Counted from the stretch's first letter, positions 9,184 through 17,915 are shown. The stretch: 64,000 nucleotides of DNA from Bacteroidaceae bacterium (GCA_017428785.1 JAFRQD010000058.1:1-64000), one strand, 5' to 3'. A program made the numbers and translations. The notes: generated from the sequence alone by a model not told the origin.

Positions 9184-10277
9184 GAATAGGAATACTCACT
9201 TTTCACTCGGCACACAATTATGGTGCTGTGCTTCAGTGTTATGCCCTGCAGACTTATTTGGAATGTTTAGGCCATAAGGTTGAGGTCATCGACTATAGGC
9301 TGCCTTCTATGTTGAAGGTATATCAAGTATTTGATTTCCGAAGATTCCTTTCGCTCAATCCTTTGCAGTGTTACCGTAAGATTACAAAAGAGTTGCGCCT
9401 CCTCCCATTACGGCGACACAGATATGCCAGCTTCGAGAGTTTTATCAACAATAATCTGCATTTGGCACCAACAACCAACATCACCGACCTTCCATATAAC
9501 ATCATCTTTATTGGGAGTGACCAGGTGTGGAACACACAACTCACCTCCGGCTATGACAAGTATTATTGGGGAGAGTTTACTCATCCTGCGGCTACTATAC
9601 TTGCCACATATGCAGCCAGCATGGAGGGTAATCCGTCTGATGAGAAATGCCGAGAGATGATCCCCCTATTACATAATTTCTCATTCCTGAGCGTACGTGA
9701 GGAGATGTTGGCCCGCCGTCTTCAGGAGCATTGTCATGTAGAGGTACAAAGCACTGTTGACCCCACTCTGCTTTTAAACCCGTCTGCATGGCGCAGTTTG
9801 GCAGGAGAAAGAATTATAAAAAATGATTATGTATTGCTGTATGAAGTGCAGCCGAACAGCAGAGCAGAGCAGGCTGCAGCCATCGCAGCTAAAGAGTTGG
9901 GAACTACGGTCGTCACTCTTGCCTCTCTTTTGGAAGCAAACAAAGATGACTTTTCTGCCAGTGCTTCACCAATTACTTTTCTGAGCCTGTGCCGATATGC
10001 CACATTCATTGTTGCCGCCTCTTTTCATGGGACTGTGTTTTCTCTCCTGTTCTCAAGGCCATTCGTAAGTATAAAAAGCAACACAAAAAAAGATGGGCGA
10101 ATAAACAACCTATTAAACCCGATGGGGCTGGAAGAACGCTTCGTCTCCTATTTGGACGAAACATCATTCTCCAAGTTGCGTTCTATGGACAAGATTACAA
10201 CATTGGAAGGACTGGAGGCTATCGAGAAATCAAAACAATATATTAATAAGGTATTGGCTCATGTGCAGGAATCCTGA
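9180..10277 (+). CDS. Polysaccharide pyruvyl transferase family protein
   Basis: A 365-residue protein with family landmarks: the N-terminal MRIGILTFHSAHNYGAVLQC, then FIGSDQVWN around residues 110-120, and FHGTVFSLLFSRPFV near residue 285. Members transfer pyruvate from phosphoenolpyruvate to form ketals on surface polysaccharide, or are structurally related glycosyl-type enzymes. The ATG overlaps the preceding Fe-S gene stop, so the two proteins are probably made together. A 244-nt gap with a 22-bp repeat array follows, which may end this transcription unit. Confidence 0.87.
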   Translation: MRIGILTFHSAHNYGAVLQCYALQTYLECLGHKVEVIDYRLPSMLKVYQVFDFRRFLSLNPLQCYRKITKELRLLPLRRHRYASFESFINNNLHLAPTTNITDLPYNIIFIGSDQVWNTQLTSGYDKYYWGEFTHPAATILATYAASMEGNPSDEKCREMIPLLHNFSFLSVREEMLARRLQEHCHVEVQSTVDPTLLLNPSAWRSLAGERIIKNDYVLLYEVQPNSRAEQAAAIAAKELGTTVVTLASLLEANKDDFSASASPITFLSLCRYATFIVAASFHGTVFSLLFSRPFVSIKSNTKKDGRINNLLNPMGLEERFVSYLDETSFSKLRSMDKITTLEGLEAIEKSKQYINKVLAHVQES

Positions 10278-10347
10278 CTGTCGGCATATACACAGAATAT
10301 ATAATAACTATGTCAAGTTCAGCAAGTAATGACACCCTGCATTTTTT

Positions 10348-10443
10348 TCTCACGTGGATTAGCAGAAATCCTCGTGTGGATTTGCCAAAATCCTCGTGTG
10401 AACTTGCTAAAATCCTCGTGTGGATTTTCCAAACATCACGAGA
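10348..10443. repeat. 22-bp-period repeat array (copy E)
   Basis: Units CTCACGTGG / CCTCGTGTGG begin at 10348, 10370, 10392 and 10414, exactly 22 bp apart, with linkers such as ATTTGCCAAAAT. A degenerate fifth unit runs to 10443. The array lies between the pyruvyl transferase and a glycosyltransferase and contains no open frame I would call a gene. Confidence 0.8.
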
Positions 10444-10521
10444 GCAAACAGAAATCATCCAACGACTTCCTGTTTAGCAGCATTCTTATTACCTCCAGAA
10501 CTTGAGTAACTCCATTCAACA

Positions 10522-11697
10522 ATGAAGATTGCATATATTCTCAATTCCACTGTAGCCAATGGCGGGGCCACAAAGGCATTCCTTAATATACTTGATGGTC
10601 TATCACAATATGACATCAAACCATATGTGGTAGTACCTGACAGGGACGGAGTATTCCTTGAACTGAGCAAGAGACAGATACCGACACTCGTCCAGACCTA
10701 TCGCCCCTCTGTTTACCCGTACTCTCACACATTAAAGCAACGCATGCTGTTCCTTCCCAGACTCGCAGCACGAATCATCGTTAACCGCAAAGCCAAAAAG
10801 GCGCTTTCTAAATGGATAAGAGAAAACGGAATCGACATTGTGCATTCCAACACCGGAGTTGTCCGCATAGGCTTTGACGCAGCACGGAAGACTGGTATTC
10901 CGCATATCTATCACATCAGGGAATTTGCTAATATGCTCGGTTATCACTACTTCCCTATGCAAGCTTCGTTTGCCCATCAATTGAAATACAACTGTTCCTA
11001 TTCCATTTGTATCACTAAAGCAGTTCAGCACCATTACTATCATGACCATAAAACCCAGAGGTCTCGTGTGATTTATGACGGTGTCTTTTCCCAAATGACG
11101 GATTTGCCATCTTCGGTGAGCAAAAGCTATTTCCTTTTTGCTGGTCGCATTCAGCCACCCAAAGGTCTTGATCAATTGTTGAATGCCTATAAAATATATG
11201 CAGACCAATCGCCTGCACCTATACCTCTGAAAGTGGCAGGAAGCAATGGCGATGACGCATATTATCAAAAACAACTGAAGTACATCAAAGATAATCACCT
11301 TACAGAACATGTTGAACTTTTAGGCAACCGTGACGACATCGCAGCTTTGATGCGAGAGGCACGTGCCCTAATTGTCTCGTCACTATTCGAGGGATTTGGT
11401 TTCTGTATGCCCGAGGCTATGCAGCAAGGATGTCTGGTTATCGGAAGAAACACCAGCGGCACAAAAGAGCAAATGGATAATGCTTTGGAAATGACAGGAA
11501 AGGAAATTGCCCTAAGATATGAAACAGCCGAAGAACTGGCCAAGCTCTTATCTGAGGTTGCCAGCAATCCGCCAGAATTCTACAGGCCTTACCTTGAACG
11601 GGCATTCAAAACAGTAAACAAACTATATACTGTTGAAAATAACACAAGACAAACATATCAATTCTACAAAGACATACTAAATGGCACAACTACTTAA
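10522..11697 (+). CDS. Glycosyltransferase family 4 protein
   Basis: A 391-residue GT-B fold enzyme. The N-terminus has the glycine-containing loop MKIAYILNSTVANGGATKAF. The C-terminal half has FAGRIQPPKGLDQLLNAY and the donor-binding SLFEGFGFCMPEAMQQG, whose glutamates are the EX7E-type motif of GT4 retaining transferases. It would add one sugar of the repeat unit at the cytoplasmic face of the membrane. The gene follows a repeat-containing gap, and its end overlaps the next acyltransferase by 17 nt. Donor and acceptor are unknown. Confidence 0.87.
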   Translation: MKIAYILNSTVANGGATKAFLNILDGLSQYDIKPYVVVPDRDGVFLELSKRQIPTLVQTYRPSVYPYSHTLKQRMLFLPRLAARIIVNRKAKKALSKWIRENGIDIVHSNTGVVRIGFDAARKTGIPHIYHIREFANMLGYHYFPMQASFAHQLKYNCSYSICITKAVQHHYYHDHKTQRSRVIYDGVFSQMTDLPSSVSKSYFLFAGRIQPPKGLDQLLNAYKIYADQSPAPIPLKVAGSNGDDAYYQKQLKYIKDNHLTEHVELLGNRDDIAALMREARALIVSSLFEGFGFCMPEAMQQGCLVIGRNTSGTKEQMDNALEMTGKEIALRYETAEELAKLLSEVASNPPEFYRPYLERAFKTVNKLYTVENNTRQTYQFYKDILNGTTT

Positions 11698-12244
11698 ATC
11701 TATCAGCAATAGGATTTATACCGCCCTTCATCGCCATCGTTTCGCCAAATGGGGCAAGGGGTCACACATAGGTTGGAAGGCCATGAGACTTGAAGGGTTG
11801 AAATATATTTCAGTAGGCGAACAGACATATATCGCTTCTGGAGTACAACTGACGGCATGGGACTCGCACAACGGCAACCACTATACACCAAACATTATAA
11901 TCGGCAAGCGTTGCTCAATCCGTAATAACGCCCACATCACAGCCATCAACAGCATCCGCATTGGCGACAACCTTCTGACAGGCACCAATGTGCTCATCAC
12001 AGATAACAGTCACGGACAAAGCACCCGTGAGCACATGAATCTGCCGTTTCACAAACGCCCTTTGTATAGCAAAGGCCCTGTGGTTATAGGCAACAATGTA
12101 TGGTTAGGGAACAATGTCTGCGTGATGCCTGGTGTGACCATCGGCGACGGAGCAATTATCGGAGCCAACAGCGTGGTGACTCATGATGTACCGGCTTTCG
12201 CTGTAGCTTGTGGAATACCTGCAAAGATTATTAAGCAATTATAA
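11681..12244 (+). CDS. Acyltransferase, hexapeptide-repeat (maltose/galactoside acetyltransferase-like)
   Basis: A 187-residue protein with a strongly conserved LbH C-terminus: PVVIGNNVWLGNNVCVMPGV, then GDGAIIGANSVVTHDVPAFA and ending GIPAKIIK. A mid-protein ITDNSHG supplies the likely catalytic histidine. This is the usual architecture of surface-sugar O-acetyltransferases. Start at 11681 overlaps the glycosyltransferase stop. Two other acyltransferases lie within 5 kb, suggesting a multiply acetylated glycan. Confidence 0.85.
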   Translation: MAQLLKSISNRIYTALHRHRFAKWGKGSHIGWKAMRLEGLKYISVGEQTYIASGVQLTAWDSHNGNHYTPNIIIGKRCSIRNNAHITAINSIRIGDNLLTGTNVLITDNSHGQSTREHMNLPFHKRPLYSKGPVVIGNNVWLGNNVCVMPGVTIGDGAIIGANSVVTHDVPAFAVACGIPAKIIKQL

Positions 12245-12245
12245 T

Positions 12246-12869
12246 ATGATTATCACTTCAAGAAAAGAACTCCGATTCTTCTTAATGGCAGACAGGATGA
12301 TGAACACAGGATCGTTCAAGAAATCATTTTCCACTCACTTGAAAGAATTTCTGTTGCCTGATTTGAAGATGAAATACCTCACTACGATGCGCAAGTTGTC
12401 GTACTATAAACATTCTGGCAACCCATTATGGTTGTTCTATCACTATAGATACCAGCGTTTATCTATAAAGTTGGGCTATACCATAGGTCCTGATGTATTC
12501 GGCTACGGATTGGTGCTTCCGCATTTTGGCACCATTGTAGTTGGGCCACAGAACACCATCGGTAATTACGCTGTGATGCATGTGTGCACACTTATCACCT
12601 CCACAGGCCATCACATAGGCAATAACCTTTTCGTCTCTACTGGTGCTAAAATTACATCTTGCAAGGAACTTGGTGACAATGTGACTATTGCAGCTAACTC
12701 CGTCGTCACGAAGTCATTCGCAGATGACAACATCCTGCTTACTGGAATGCCAGCTTATGTAAAAAAACAAAGAAAACCTTGGTATGAGGGCGACGAGCCT
12801 TTTGCTTCTCGTCACCAACGCTGTGAGGAGCTACGAACAAAAGTGTTTGGAAGTGGGGGGAAAAAATAA
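12246..12869 (+). CDS. Serine acetyltransferase-like acyltransferase
   Basis: The likely start is the ATG at 12246, one base after the previous stop, giving 207 residues; an upstream in-frame ATG at 12210 lies inside the preceding gene. The C-terminal half has hexapeptide rungs (LPHFGTIVVGPQNTIGNYAV, GHHIGNNLFVSTGAKI, LGDNVTIAANSVVTKSF) and ends in a GMPAYVKK motif. The sequence resembles CysE/NeuD-like serine acetyltransferases used in polysaccharide loci. There is no cysteine biosynthesis gene nearby, so sugar acetylation is more likely than serine acetylation. Confidence 0.8.
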   Translation: MIITSRKELRFFLMADRMMNTGSFKKSFSTHLKEFLLPDLKMKYLTTMRKLSYYKHSGNPLWLFYHYRYQRLSIKLGYTIGPDVFGYGLVLPHFGTIVVGPQNTIGNYAVMHVCTLITSTGHHIGNNLFVSTGAKITSCKELGDNVTIAANSVVTKSFADDNILLTGMPAYVKKQRKPWYEGDEPFASRHQRCEELRTKVFGSGGKK

Positions 12870-12931
12870 CCACGTCTTTCCTGCCAGCAGCACATTTCAT
12901 AAAATACGAATAATCTCATAATCACATAAAC

Positions 12932-14080
12932 ATGAAACCAAGAATCATCGCACTCTATCTTCCGCAATATCATCCTATCCCCGAGAACAACGAATGGTGG
13001 GGGCCAGGCTTTACTGAATGGAATAATGTCGTAAAAGCAAGACCATTGTTTCGTGGTCACTACCAGCCACGCATCCCTGCCGACTTGGGCTTCTACGACT
13101 TGCGTCTGCCCGAGGTGCGCGAGCAACAGGCTGAACTGGCACGCGAGGCAGGCATCGAGGGCTTCTGCTACTACCATTACTGGTTTGGCAATGGCAAGCA
13201 ACTGCTTGAACGCCCCTTCAACGAAGTTCTGACAAGCGGCAAGCCCGATTTGCCCTTCTGCCTGTGCTGGGCTAATCATGATTGGACTAACAAGACTTGG
13301 AAGAAGGGCAGCAGTCTCCGACGCGACTCCATGATAGCAAAAATGGAATACTCAACAGAAGACCACATAACCCATTTCAACGCGCTTTTGCCTGCCTTCC
13401 GCGACCCGCGATATATCAGAGTCGAAGATAAGCCGCTCTTCGCAGTGTGGGAACCGAGAGCTATCCCTGAATGCCGGCAATTCATAGATCTTTGGCAACA
13501 GATGGCTCGTGAAAACGGGTTGCAAGGAATCCATTTTGTAGGCTACACGCAAAACTCGTCAGGTCGCTCGACAAAAGACGGTAAAATGACACTATGGGAT
13601 GCCAACCAACCGGCAGAACGCTACCAAGAAGTACTTGATATTGGCTTTGATGCTGTGATGTCGGCAGGATTAGGGCGCGCACAAACCATCGTCAACGGGA
13701 AGTGGAAGAAGGCTCTGTTCTTTGCTGCCAACCATACCTTCCTGCCAATGTCGTTCAGAGCCGATTATGCAAAAGTGATGCGTCACTACTATGTCCCCGA
13801 AGATGCTTGGGAGAATGTATATCCTACGCTTATGCCCCAATGGGATCGCACTCCACGTGCAGGTATTAAGACAGACCCATTGGTGAACAGCACTCCCGAG
13901 AAATTCCAAGTAACAGTAGAAGAAGCCATCAGATTGATTAAAGACAAGCAGCCGGAGCATCAAATTCTGTTTTTGAAAGCATGGAACGAGTGGGGTGAAG
14001 GCAATTATGTGGAGCCTGATCAGAAATTCGGGCACGGCTATATCCAGGCAATACGGAAAGCAATAGACAATAACGCATGA
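12932..14080 (+). CDS. WbsX-family glycosyltransferase (GH99-like domain)
   Basis: A 382-residue protein opening with ALYLPQYHPIPENNEWWG and FTEWNNVVKARPLF, the diagnostic start of the WbsX family. It continues with EGFCYYHYWFGNGKQLLERP, FCLCWANHDWT and a C-terminal FLKAWNEWGEGNYVEPD. WbsX proteins occur in O-antigen and capsule loci, alone or fused to glycosyltransferases, and share a fold with family 99 glycoside hydrolases. Whether it builds or trims the polysaccharide is unsettled for the family. Its stop overlaps the next start by 4 nt. Confidence 0.85.
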   Translation: MKPRIIALYLPQYHPIPENNEWWGPGFTEWNNVVKARPLFRGHYQPRIPADLGFYDLRLPEVREQQAELAREAGIEGFCYYHYWFGNGKQLLERPFNEVLTSGKPDLPFCLCWANHDWTNKTWKKGSSLRRDSMIAKMEYSTEDHITHFNALLPAFRDPRYIRVEDKPLFAVWEPRAIPECRQFIDLWQQMARENGLQGIHFVGYTQNSSGRSTKDGKMTLWDANQPAERYQEVLDIGFDAVMSAGLGRAQTIVNGKWKKALFFAANHTFLPMSFRADYAKVMRHYYVPEDAWENVYPTLMPQWDRTPRAGIKTDPLVNSTPEKFQVTVEEAIRLIKDKQPEHQILFLKAWNEWGEGNYVEPDQKFGHGYIQAIRKAIDNNA

Positions 14081-15036
14081 AGAATCTCTACATTGTCGGA
14101 ACTGTACCAGAGTCATCGTTTATCGGCGGTGTCAGCATACATGTAAAGCGTCTGACAGAAGCACTGGATGTCAAGAAAATAAACTATGCGCTGATAGACT
14201 ACAAACAAAAAGGCGTAAAAAAAACCTGCCTTTTCCTCATCAGGCATAAGGGGGTCGTGCATATCCATGTAACACATCCCATCCTGTTGTTAATGTTCCT
14301 GACCGCAAGCAAGTTGGCTGGCTCGAAATGCATCTTTACCCTACATGCAGACTATGAACGGTTCTCTGGCTGGAAAAAACTTGCCTTCATTGCAGCTCTC
14401 AAATGTGCAGATGTCCCAATTCTCATCAACCATCGGAGCTACGAAGCGTGCCGGAAGATTAGTCGCAACGCATTATTTATCCCTGTCTTTATACCGCCGT
14501 ACGTTGAGAACACCCTACAACCGGAAATAGTGGACAAGATAACGGAACTGAAAGAGAAAGGCAAAACCATCGTCTCAACCAATGCGAGCCGCTTATCATT
14601 TGACAGATTTGGGAACGAAATCTATGGAATCGCCTTTTTAGTCGATTTCTTCAAAGAAAAGAAACAATATGCTCTCATTATTTCTGACCCTAAAGGAGCA
14701 TATCGGCAGCATTTAAAGGAAACTGGCGACAACATTATATTCATAGACTACCCACATCCATACTACGAATTACTTAAGCATATTGACATCTTCGTCAGGA
14801 ACACCAGCACTGATGGCGATGCAATATCAGTAAAAGAAGCTTTGTATTTAGGCAGAAAAGTGTTGTGTTCGGACAGTGTTGACCGACCTTTGGGTGTTAC
14901 ATTGTTTTCGTATAATAATCGACAAAGCTTCGAAGACGCATTGCAGACTGTCCTTAAAACTCAAGTTCCAAACAATATGCAAGTGCAGGACTGCGCTATT
15001 GAGATAATTGACCTGTATCGTAAAACATGCCAATAA
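14077..15036 (+). CDS. Glycosyltransferase, GT4-like, short
   Basis: A 319-residue protein overlapping the WbsX stop (ATGA). The N-terminus NLYIVGTVPESSFIGGVSIH looks like the acceptor-side Rossmann start of GT-B enzymes. The C-terminal stretch with NTSTDGDAISVKEALYLGRK supplies the Asp/Glu pattern of the donor site. It is shorter than typical GT4 enzymes (about 370) and more divergent, so assignment is moderate. It is the last gene of this plus-strand run and its stop abuts the stop of the convergent GH16 gene with no terminator between. Confidence 0.7.
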   Translation: MKNLYIVGTVPESSFIGGVSIHVKRLTEALDVKKINYALIDYKQKGVKKTCLFLIRHKGVVHIHVTHPILLLMFLTASKLAGSKCIFTLHADYERFSGWKKLAFIAALKCADVPILINHRSYEACRKISRNALFIPVFIPPYVENTLQPEIVDKITELKEKGKTIVSTNASRLSFDRFGNEIYGIAFLVDFFKEKKQYALIISDPKGAYRQHLKETGDNIIFIDYPHPYYELLKHIDIFVRNTSTDGDAISVKEALYLGRKVLCSDSVDRPLGVTLFSYNNRQSFEDALQTVLKTQVPNNMQVQDCAIEIIDLYRKTCQ

Positions 15037-15855
15037 TCACCTGCTGCCTCTCTTCTGATAGACTCTCACCCAGTCAAACTGAGTCTCATAAATGTCGTTG
15101 TACTGTGGCATGAAATGGGCGTAGCCACCCGAACCCACACTTTGGTTAAGCACTATAAACAGCGGATAGTCGAACGACCACTGACCTTTTGACAGCAACT
15201 GCGGGTCTTTGCTCTTACGATACTCGCCCACTTTCTTGCCGTCAAGTGTCCAAACAATGTTTTCAGGAGTCCATACCACGCCATAGACATGCCATTTCTT
15301 TACATTGCAGTCAATGGCAAAATGGTTTTTTGTCCCATGCTTGGGATTCTTGGTAGTAAGTTCTGAATGAACTGTATGGAGAGACCTCGGCAGGTTGCCC
15401 ATCATCCCTACAATGTCTATTTCACTATACAGAGGCTGCTCCTTGCTTTCCCAAGTCCTTAACCACGCTGAGGTGAAATTGCCCACCTTCAGATTGGTCT
15501 TCATGCGAACTTCTATCTTGCCGTAGCGGAACTCAAACTTCTTTCTGGAGAAGACAGCACCAGTCAGCATCTTCGCTGTATCTGTCGGGTGTGCTCTATT
15601 GGGAATTGCACGGCAAACCAACTTCCCTTTTCTTATATATGCCACTTCAGGTATGTCTTTCACCCATCTGTTCCATCCCTTATTCGAACGCGGAGGACAT
15701 GACCATACAGCCTTGTCTGGAGCGCTGCCATTCGGCTGATTGAATTCGTCGCTGAATATCAGGACATAGTCATCTGCGCTTGTCTCAGGCCGACCGACGG
15801 AGTCTGCCGAAATAAAAAAAAGAGGGGCAAAAATCAAAAAAATATATCTCTTCAT
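15037..15855 (-). CDS. Secreted GH16-family protein with altered catalytic motif
   Basis: A 272-residue protein with a signal peptide (MKRYIFLIFAPLFFISA) and a GH16 jelly-roll. The signature ExDxxE is changed: residues read E145-I-D147-I-V-G150, so the nucleophile and assisting aspartate are kept but the general acid/base glutamate is glycine (GGG codon, one transition from GAG). Other family features such as FRYGKIEVRMK, SAWLRTW and the aromatic C-terminus are intact. GH16 members cleave beta-1,3/1,4 glucans and galactans and often sit in EPS loci as depolymerases. It lies against the direction of the surrounding genes. As written, it may be a binding protein or a weak/inactive enzyme. Confidence 0.85.
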   Translation of the reverse strand: MKRYIFLIFAPLFFISADSVGRPETSADDYVLIFSDEFNQPNGSAPDKAVWSCPPRSNKGWNRWVKDIPEVAYIRKGKLVCRAIPNRAHPTDTAKMLTGAVFSRKKFEFRYGKIEVRMKTNLKVGNFTSAWLRTWESKEQPLYSEIDIVGMMGNLPRSLHTVHSELTTKNPKHGTKNHFAIDCNVKKWHVYGVVWTPENIVWTLDGKKVGEYRKSKDPQLLSKGQWSFDYPLFIVLNQSVGSGGYAHFMPQYNDIYETQFDWVRVYQKRGSR

Positions 15856-15874
15856 AATCTACACAATTTTGATG

Positions 15875-15882
15875 CAAAGATA
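15875..15882 (-). promoter_or_regulatory. -7 box for the GH16 gene
   Basis: TATCTTTG on the minus strand, about 20 nt before the GH16 start codon, fits TAnnTTTG. No TTTG box is seen at the expected upstream distance. Confidence 0.45.
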
Positions 15883-15925
15883 TAACTTTTTTTGATTATT
15901 TGACAGGTATTTCCTAAAAAAATAG

Positions 15926-15933
15926 TACCTTTG
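15926..15933 (+). promoter_or_regulatory. -7 box driving the wecB remnant and glycosyltransferase
   Basis: TACCTTTG on the plus strand, with a TTTG at 15899-15902. The 23-nt spacing is longer than the usual 19-21. It is divergent from the GH16 promoter box. Confidence 0.45.
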
Positions 15934-15949
15934 CACCCAAAATGCTTTT

Positions 15950-16051
15950 ATGACGAAAATAATGCTTGCATTGGGGACTTGCGCAAAGGCGATTTTGATG
16001 GCTCCGCTCGTCATTGGGCACCCTGAAGCAGTATTTCCGCGGCATCTTTAA
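15950..16051 (+). pseudogene. 33-codon remnant of a UDP-GlcNAc 2-epimerase (wecB-like)
   Basis: The open frame from ATG 15950 to TAA 16049-16051 encodes 33 residues. It begins MTKIMLALGTCAKAILMAPL, which lines up with the N-terminus of non-hydrolysing UDP-N-acetylglucosamine 2-epimerases (MKKIMLVFGTRPEAIKMAPL pattern). The substrate-loop R-P-E has become C-A-K and the frame ends after a short PEAVFPRHL tail, so only the first strand and helix survive. It precedes a WbuB-like glycosyltransferase, the normal neighbour of wecB, and sits just after a promoter box. It is best read as decay of a formerly complete gene; a chance similarity is possible at this length. Confidence 0.55.
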
Positions 16052-16066
16052 ATAAATGATGAAGGC

Positions 16067-17260
16067 ATGAAGATTCTGATAGTTTCCTTTTACTATCCTC
16101 CGGAAATGGGGGCAGCTCCTTCGCGTATTTGCAACATGGCGGAAGCCATGACACAGCAAGGGATAGAAGTGAATGTCCTGACCTGTCTCCCCAATTATCC
16201 CAAAGGCCGAATATTCGAAGGTTACAGGAAACGCTTATATAAACAGGAGACCATACAAGGTGTTCGCATATTCAGGTACTGGACATACGCGACAATATCC
16301 AAGAACGCTATTGCCCGCCTCTTAGGTATGCTTGTCTTTGCTTTGGCCATATGGGTATTCGGACTCAGAATAAGCAAGAACAAGTCATACGACAAGGTCA
16401 TCATACAGACGCCTCCGCTTCTGGTGGGATTTTCCGCAATCTTGCTCTACAGTTGCATCTATCGCAAACAAACCATACTGAATGTATCGGATTTATGGCC
16501 GTTGTCGGCTGTGGAGCTGGGAGCTGTCAAACAGGGAGGCACATACTATAAGATATTGGCATGGATGGAGCGCTTCGTCTATAAAAAAGCAAGTGCTTTC
16601 TTTGGACAGAGCGACGAGATTCTCCAACACATCCAGTCTTTTGGACATGACAAGCCGCGTTTCCTATACCGAAACCTTCAGCCGCAAAACATTCATGCCG
16701 ACTCGAGTTTCCCCGAAAACAGGGCAAAGCTCAAACTGGCCTATGCCGGTCTTCTTGGTGTTGCACAAGACATTTTAGGCATCATCCGGCATATAAACTT
16801 CAAGGAGCTCGGAGCTGAACTGCACATCTATGGAGGAGGCAATCAGGCCGAGGCCATCCAAGAGTATGTGGCAAAGAACGATTGTGGCGTGATCTGTCAC
16901 GGGTACAAAAAGAAGGAAGAGATAAATCAGATTTTGGGGACATTCCATGCTTCTATCGTTCCCTTGGTCGTCTCCATTAAAGGCGCTGTCCCTTCCAAAA
17001 TCTTTGACCTGTTGCCGCATGGGACTCCCATCATCTTCTGTGGTGGAGGAGAGGGCAGAAACATTATCCTGCAATACAACCTTGGCGTTGTTTCCGACCC
17101 AGGGGATTATGAAGCCCTGAAGGAAAACATTATCCGACTTAAGGACATGACAGATGCAGAATACCATCAAATGAGGGAGTGCTGCCTTCAGGCTTCTGCA
17201 AACGAGTTCTCCTTTGAGCAGCAGACCAAGCGTTGCCTGGAATTCCTGGAAGAATTATAG
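16067..17260 (+). CDS. Glycosyltransferase WbuB family (GT4)
   Basis: A 397-residue GT-B enzyme with the WbuB opening VSFYYPPEMGAAPSRICNMA and LPNYPKGRIFEGYRKR. Typical central motifs follow (LNVSDLWPLSAVELGAVK, FFGQSDEILQHIQSFG) and a C-terminal donor site with GAVPSKIFDLLPHGTPIIFC. WbuB-type enzymes transfer amino sugars such as N-acetylfucosamine onto a growing O-antigen or EPS unit. It stands alone behind its own promoter box and the wecB remnant and is the last gene of the polysaccharide locus. A 655-nt repeat-rich gap follows. Confidence 0.85.
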   Translation: MKILIVSFYYPPEMGAAPSRICNMAEAMTQQGIEVNVLTCLPNYPKGRIFEGYRKRLYKQETIQGVRIFRYWTYATISKNAIARLLGMLVFALAIWVFGLRISKNKSYDKVIIQTPPLLVGFSAILLYSCIYRKQTILNVSDLWPLSAVELGAVKQGGTYYKILAWMERFVYKKASAFFGQSDEILQHIQSFGHDKPRFLYRNLQPQNIHADSSFPENRAKLKLAYAGLLGVAQDILGIIRHINFKELGAELHIYGGGNQAEAIQEYVAKNDCGVICHGYKKKEEINQILGTFHASIVPLVVSIKGAVPSKIFDLLPHGTPIIFCGGGEGRNIILQYNLGVVSDPGDYEALKENIIRLKDMTDAEYHQMRECCLQASANEFSFEQQTKRCLEFLEEL

Positions 17261-17300
17261 GGAACGCCATTCCATAAGAAAGTCACCCCCATCGAATATA

Positions 17301-17488
17301 CCCCACCCCTACCCCTCCCCTTAAGGGGCGGGGAGTGCTGCGTCCCAACTCCGCTACCATTTCCTTTAGGGGCGGGGAGTGCTGCGTCCCAACTCCGCTA
17401 CCATTTCCTTAAGGGGCGGGGAGTGCTGCGCCCCAACTCCCCTCCCATTCCTTGAAGGCAAGGGGAAGAGCGAAGCGAGGGGTGGGGT
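17301..17488. repeat. 44-bp GC-rich tandem repeat element
   Basis: The motif GGGGCGGGGAGTGCTGCG recurs at 17325, 17369 and 17413, a 44-bp period, in a block opening with CCCCACCCCTACCCCTCCCC and closing with GCGAGGGGTGGGGTT. The last ~53 bp reappear essentially unchanged at about 37971-38023. The element can form stem-loops and occurs only between genes. The 17261-17915 gap also contains repeat copy B and an inverted repeat, but no gene I can support. Confidence 0.8.
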
Positions 17489-17612
17489 TGGAAGGGAGGA
17501 TTTTTAATGTTCGGAGCAGGCCATATTTACCAGGCTCCAACAAACCAAAAACTTTACAAAAATTGTCACACAAAATGTGGCAATCGGCATCGACGCGTGC
17601 TGAAAAAACAAA

Positions 17613-17716
17613 CGCCGCACGCGGAGTTGGCCAACGCCGCACGCGAAGTTTGCAATTTCCCCACGCGAGGTTTACCTACCCCGCAGGCGAAATTCAGCAG
17701 AAAAGCACGCAGAGTT
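17613..17716. repeat. 22-bp-period GC-rich repeat array (copy B)
   Basis: Units start at 17613 and 17635 (CGCCGCACGCG) and continue with degenerating copies at 17657, 17679 and 17701, still in 22-bp register. The decay toward the right end suggests an old array. Confidence 0.75.
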
Positions 17717-17818
17717 TAACAAGACACAACACGGGGTTTGTACTTTCTTTGCACTACGCTAGAAATTCGGTCCTCGGAAACTGCCTGTCGAAGGGAGAAA
17801 CGCGATTTAAGCCCTTAT

Positions 17819-17856
17819 TTTTCGTTCGGGGTAGCAAAGTGCCACCCGAACGAAAA
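17819..17856. terminator. Inverted repeat between convergent genes
   Basis: TTTTCGTTCGGG (17819-17830) and CCCGAACGAAAA (17845-17856) form a perfect 12-bp stem with a 14-nt loop. It lies between the plus-strand glycosyltransferase and the minus-strand epimerase. Neither strand has a clean U-run after the stem, so terminator function is uncertain. Confidence 0.4.
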
Positions 17857-17915
17857 CAAGCCGTCAGAAAGAGTGTGTCTGCGAAAAATCTTTACAAAAA
17901 TCCTTAGCGTCCGCA

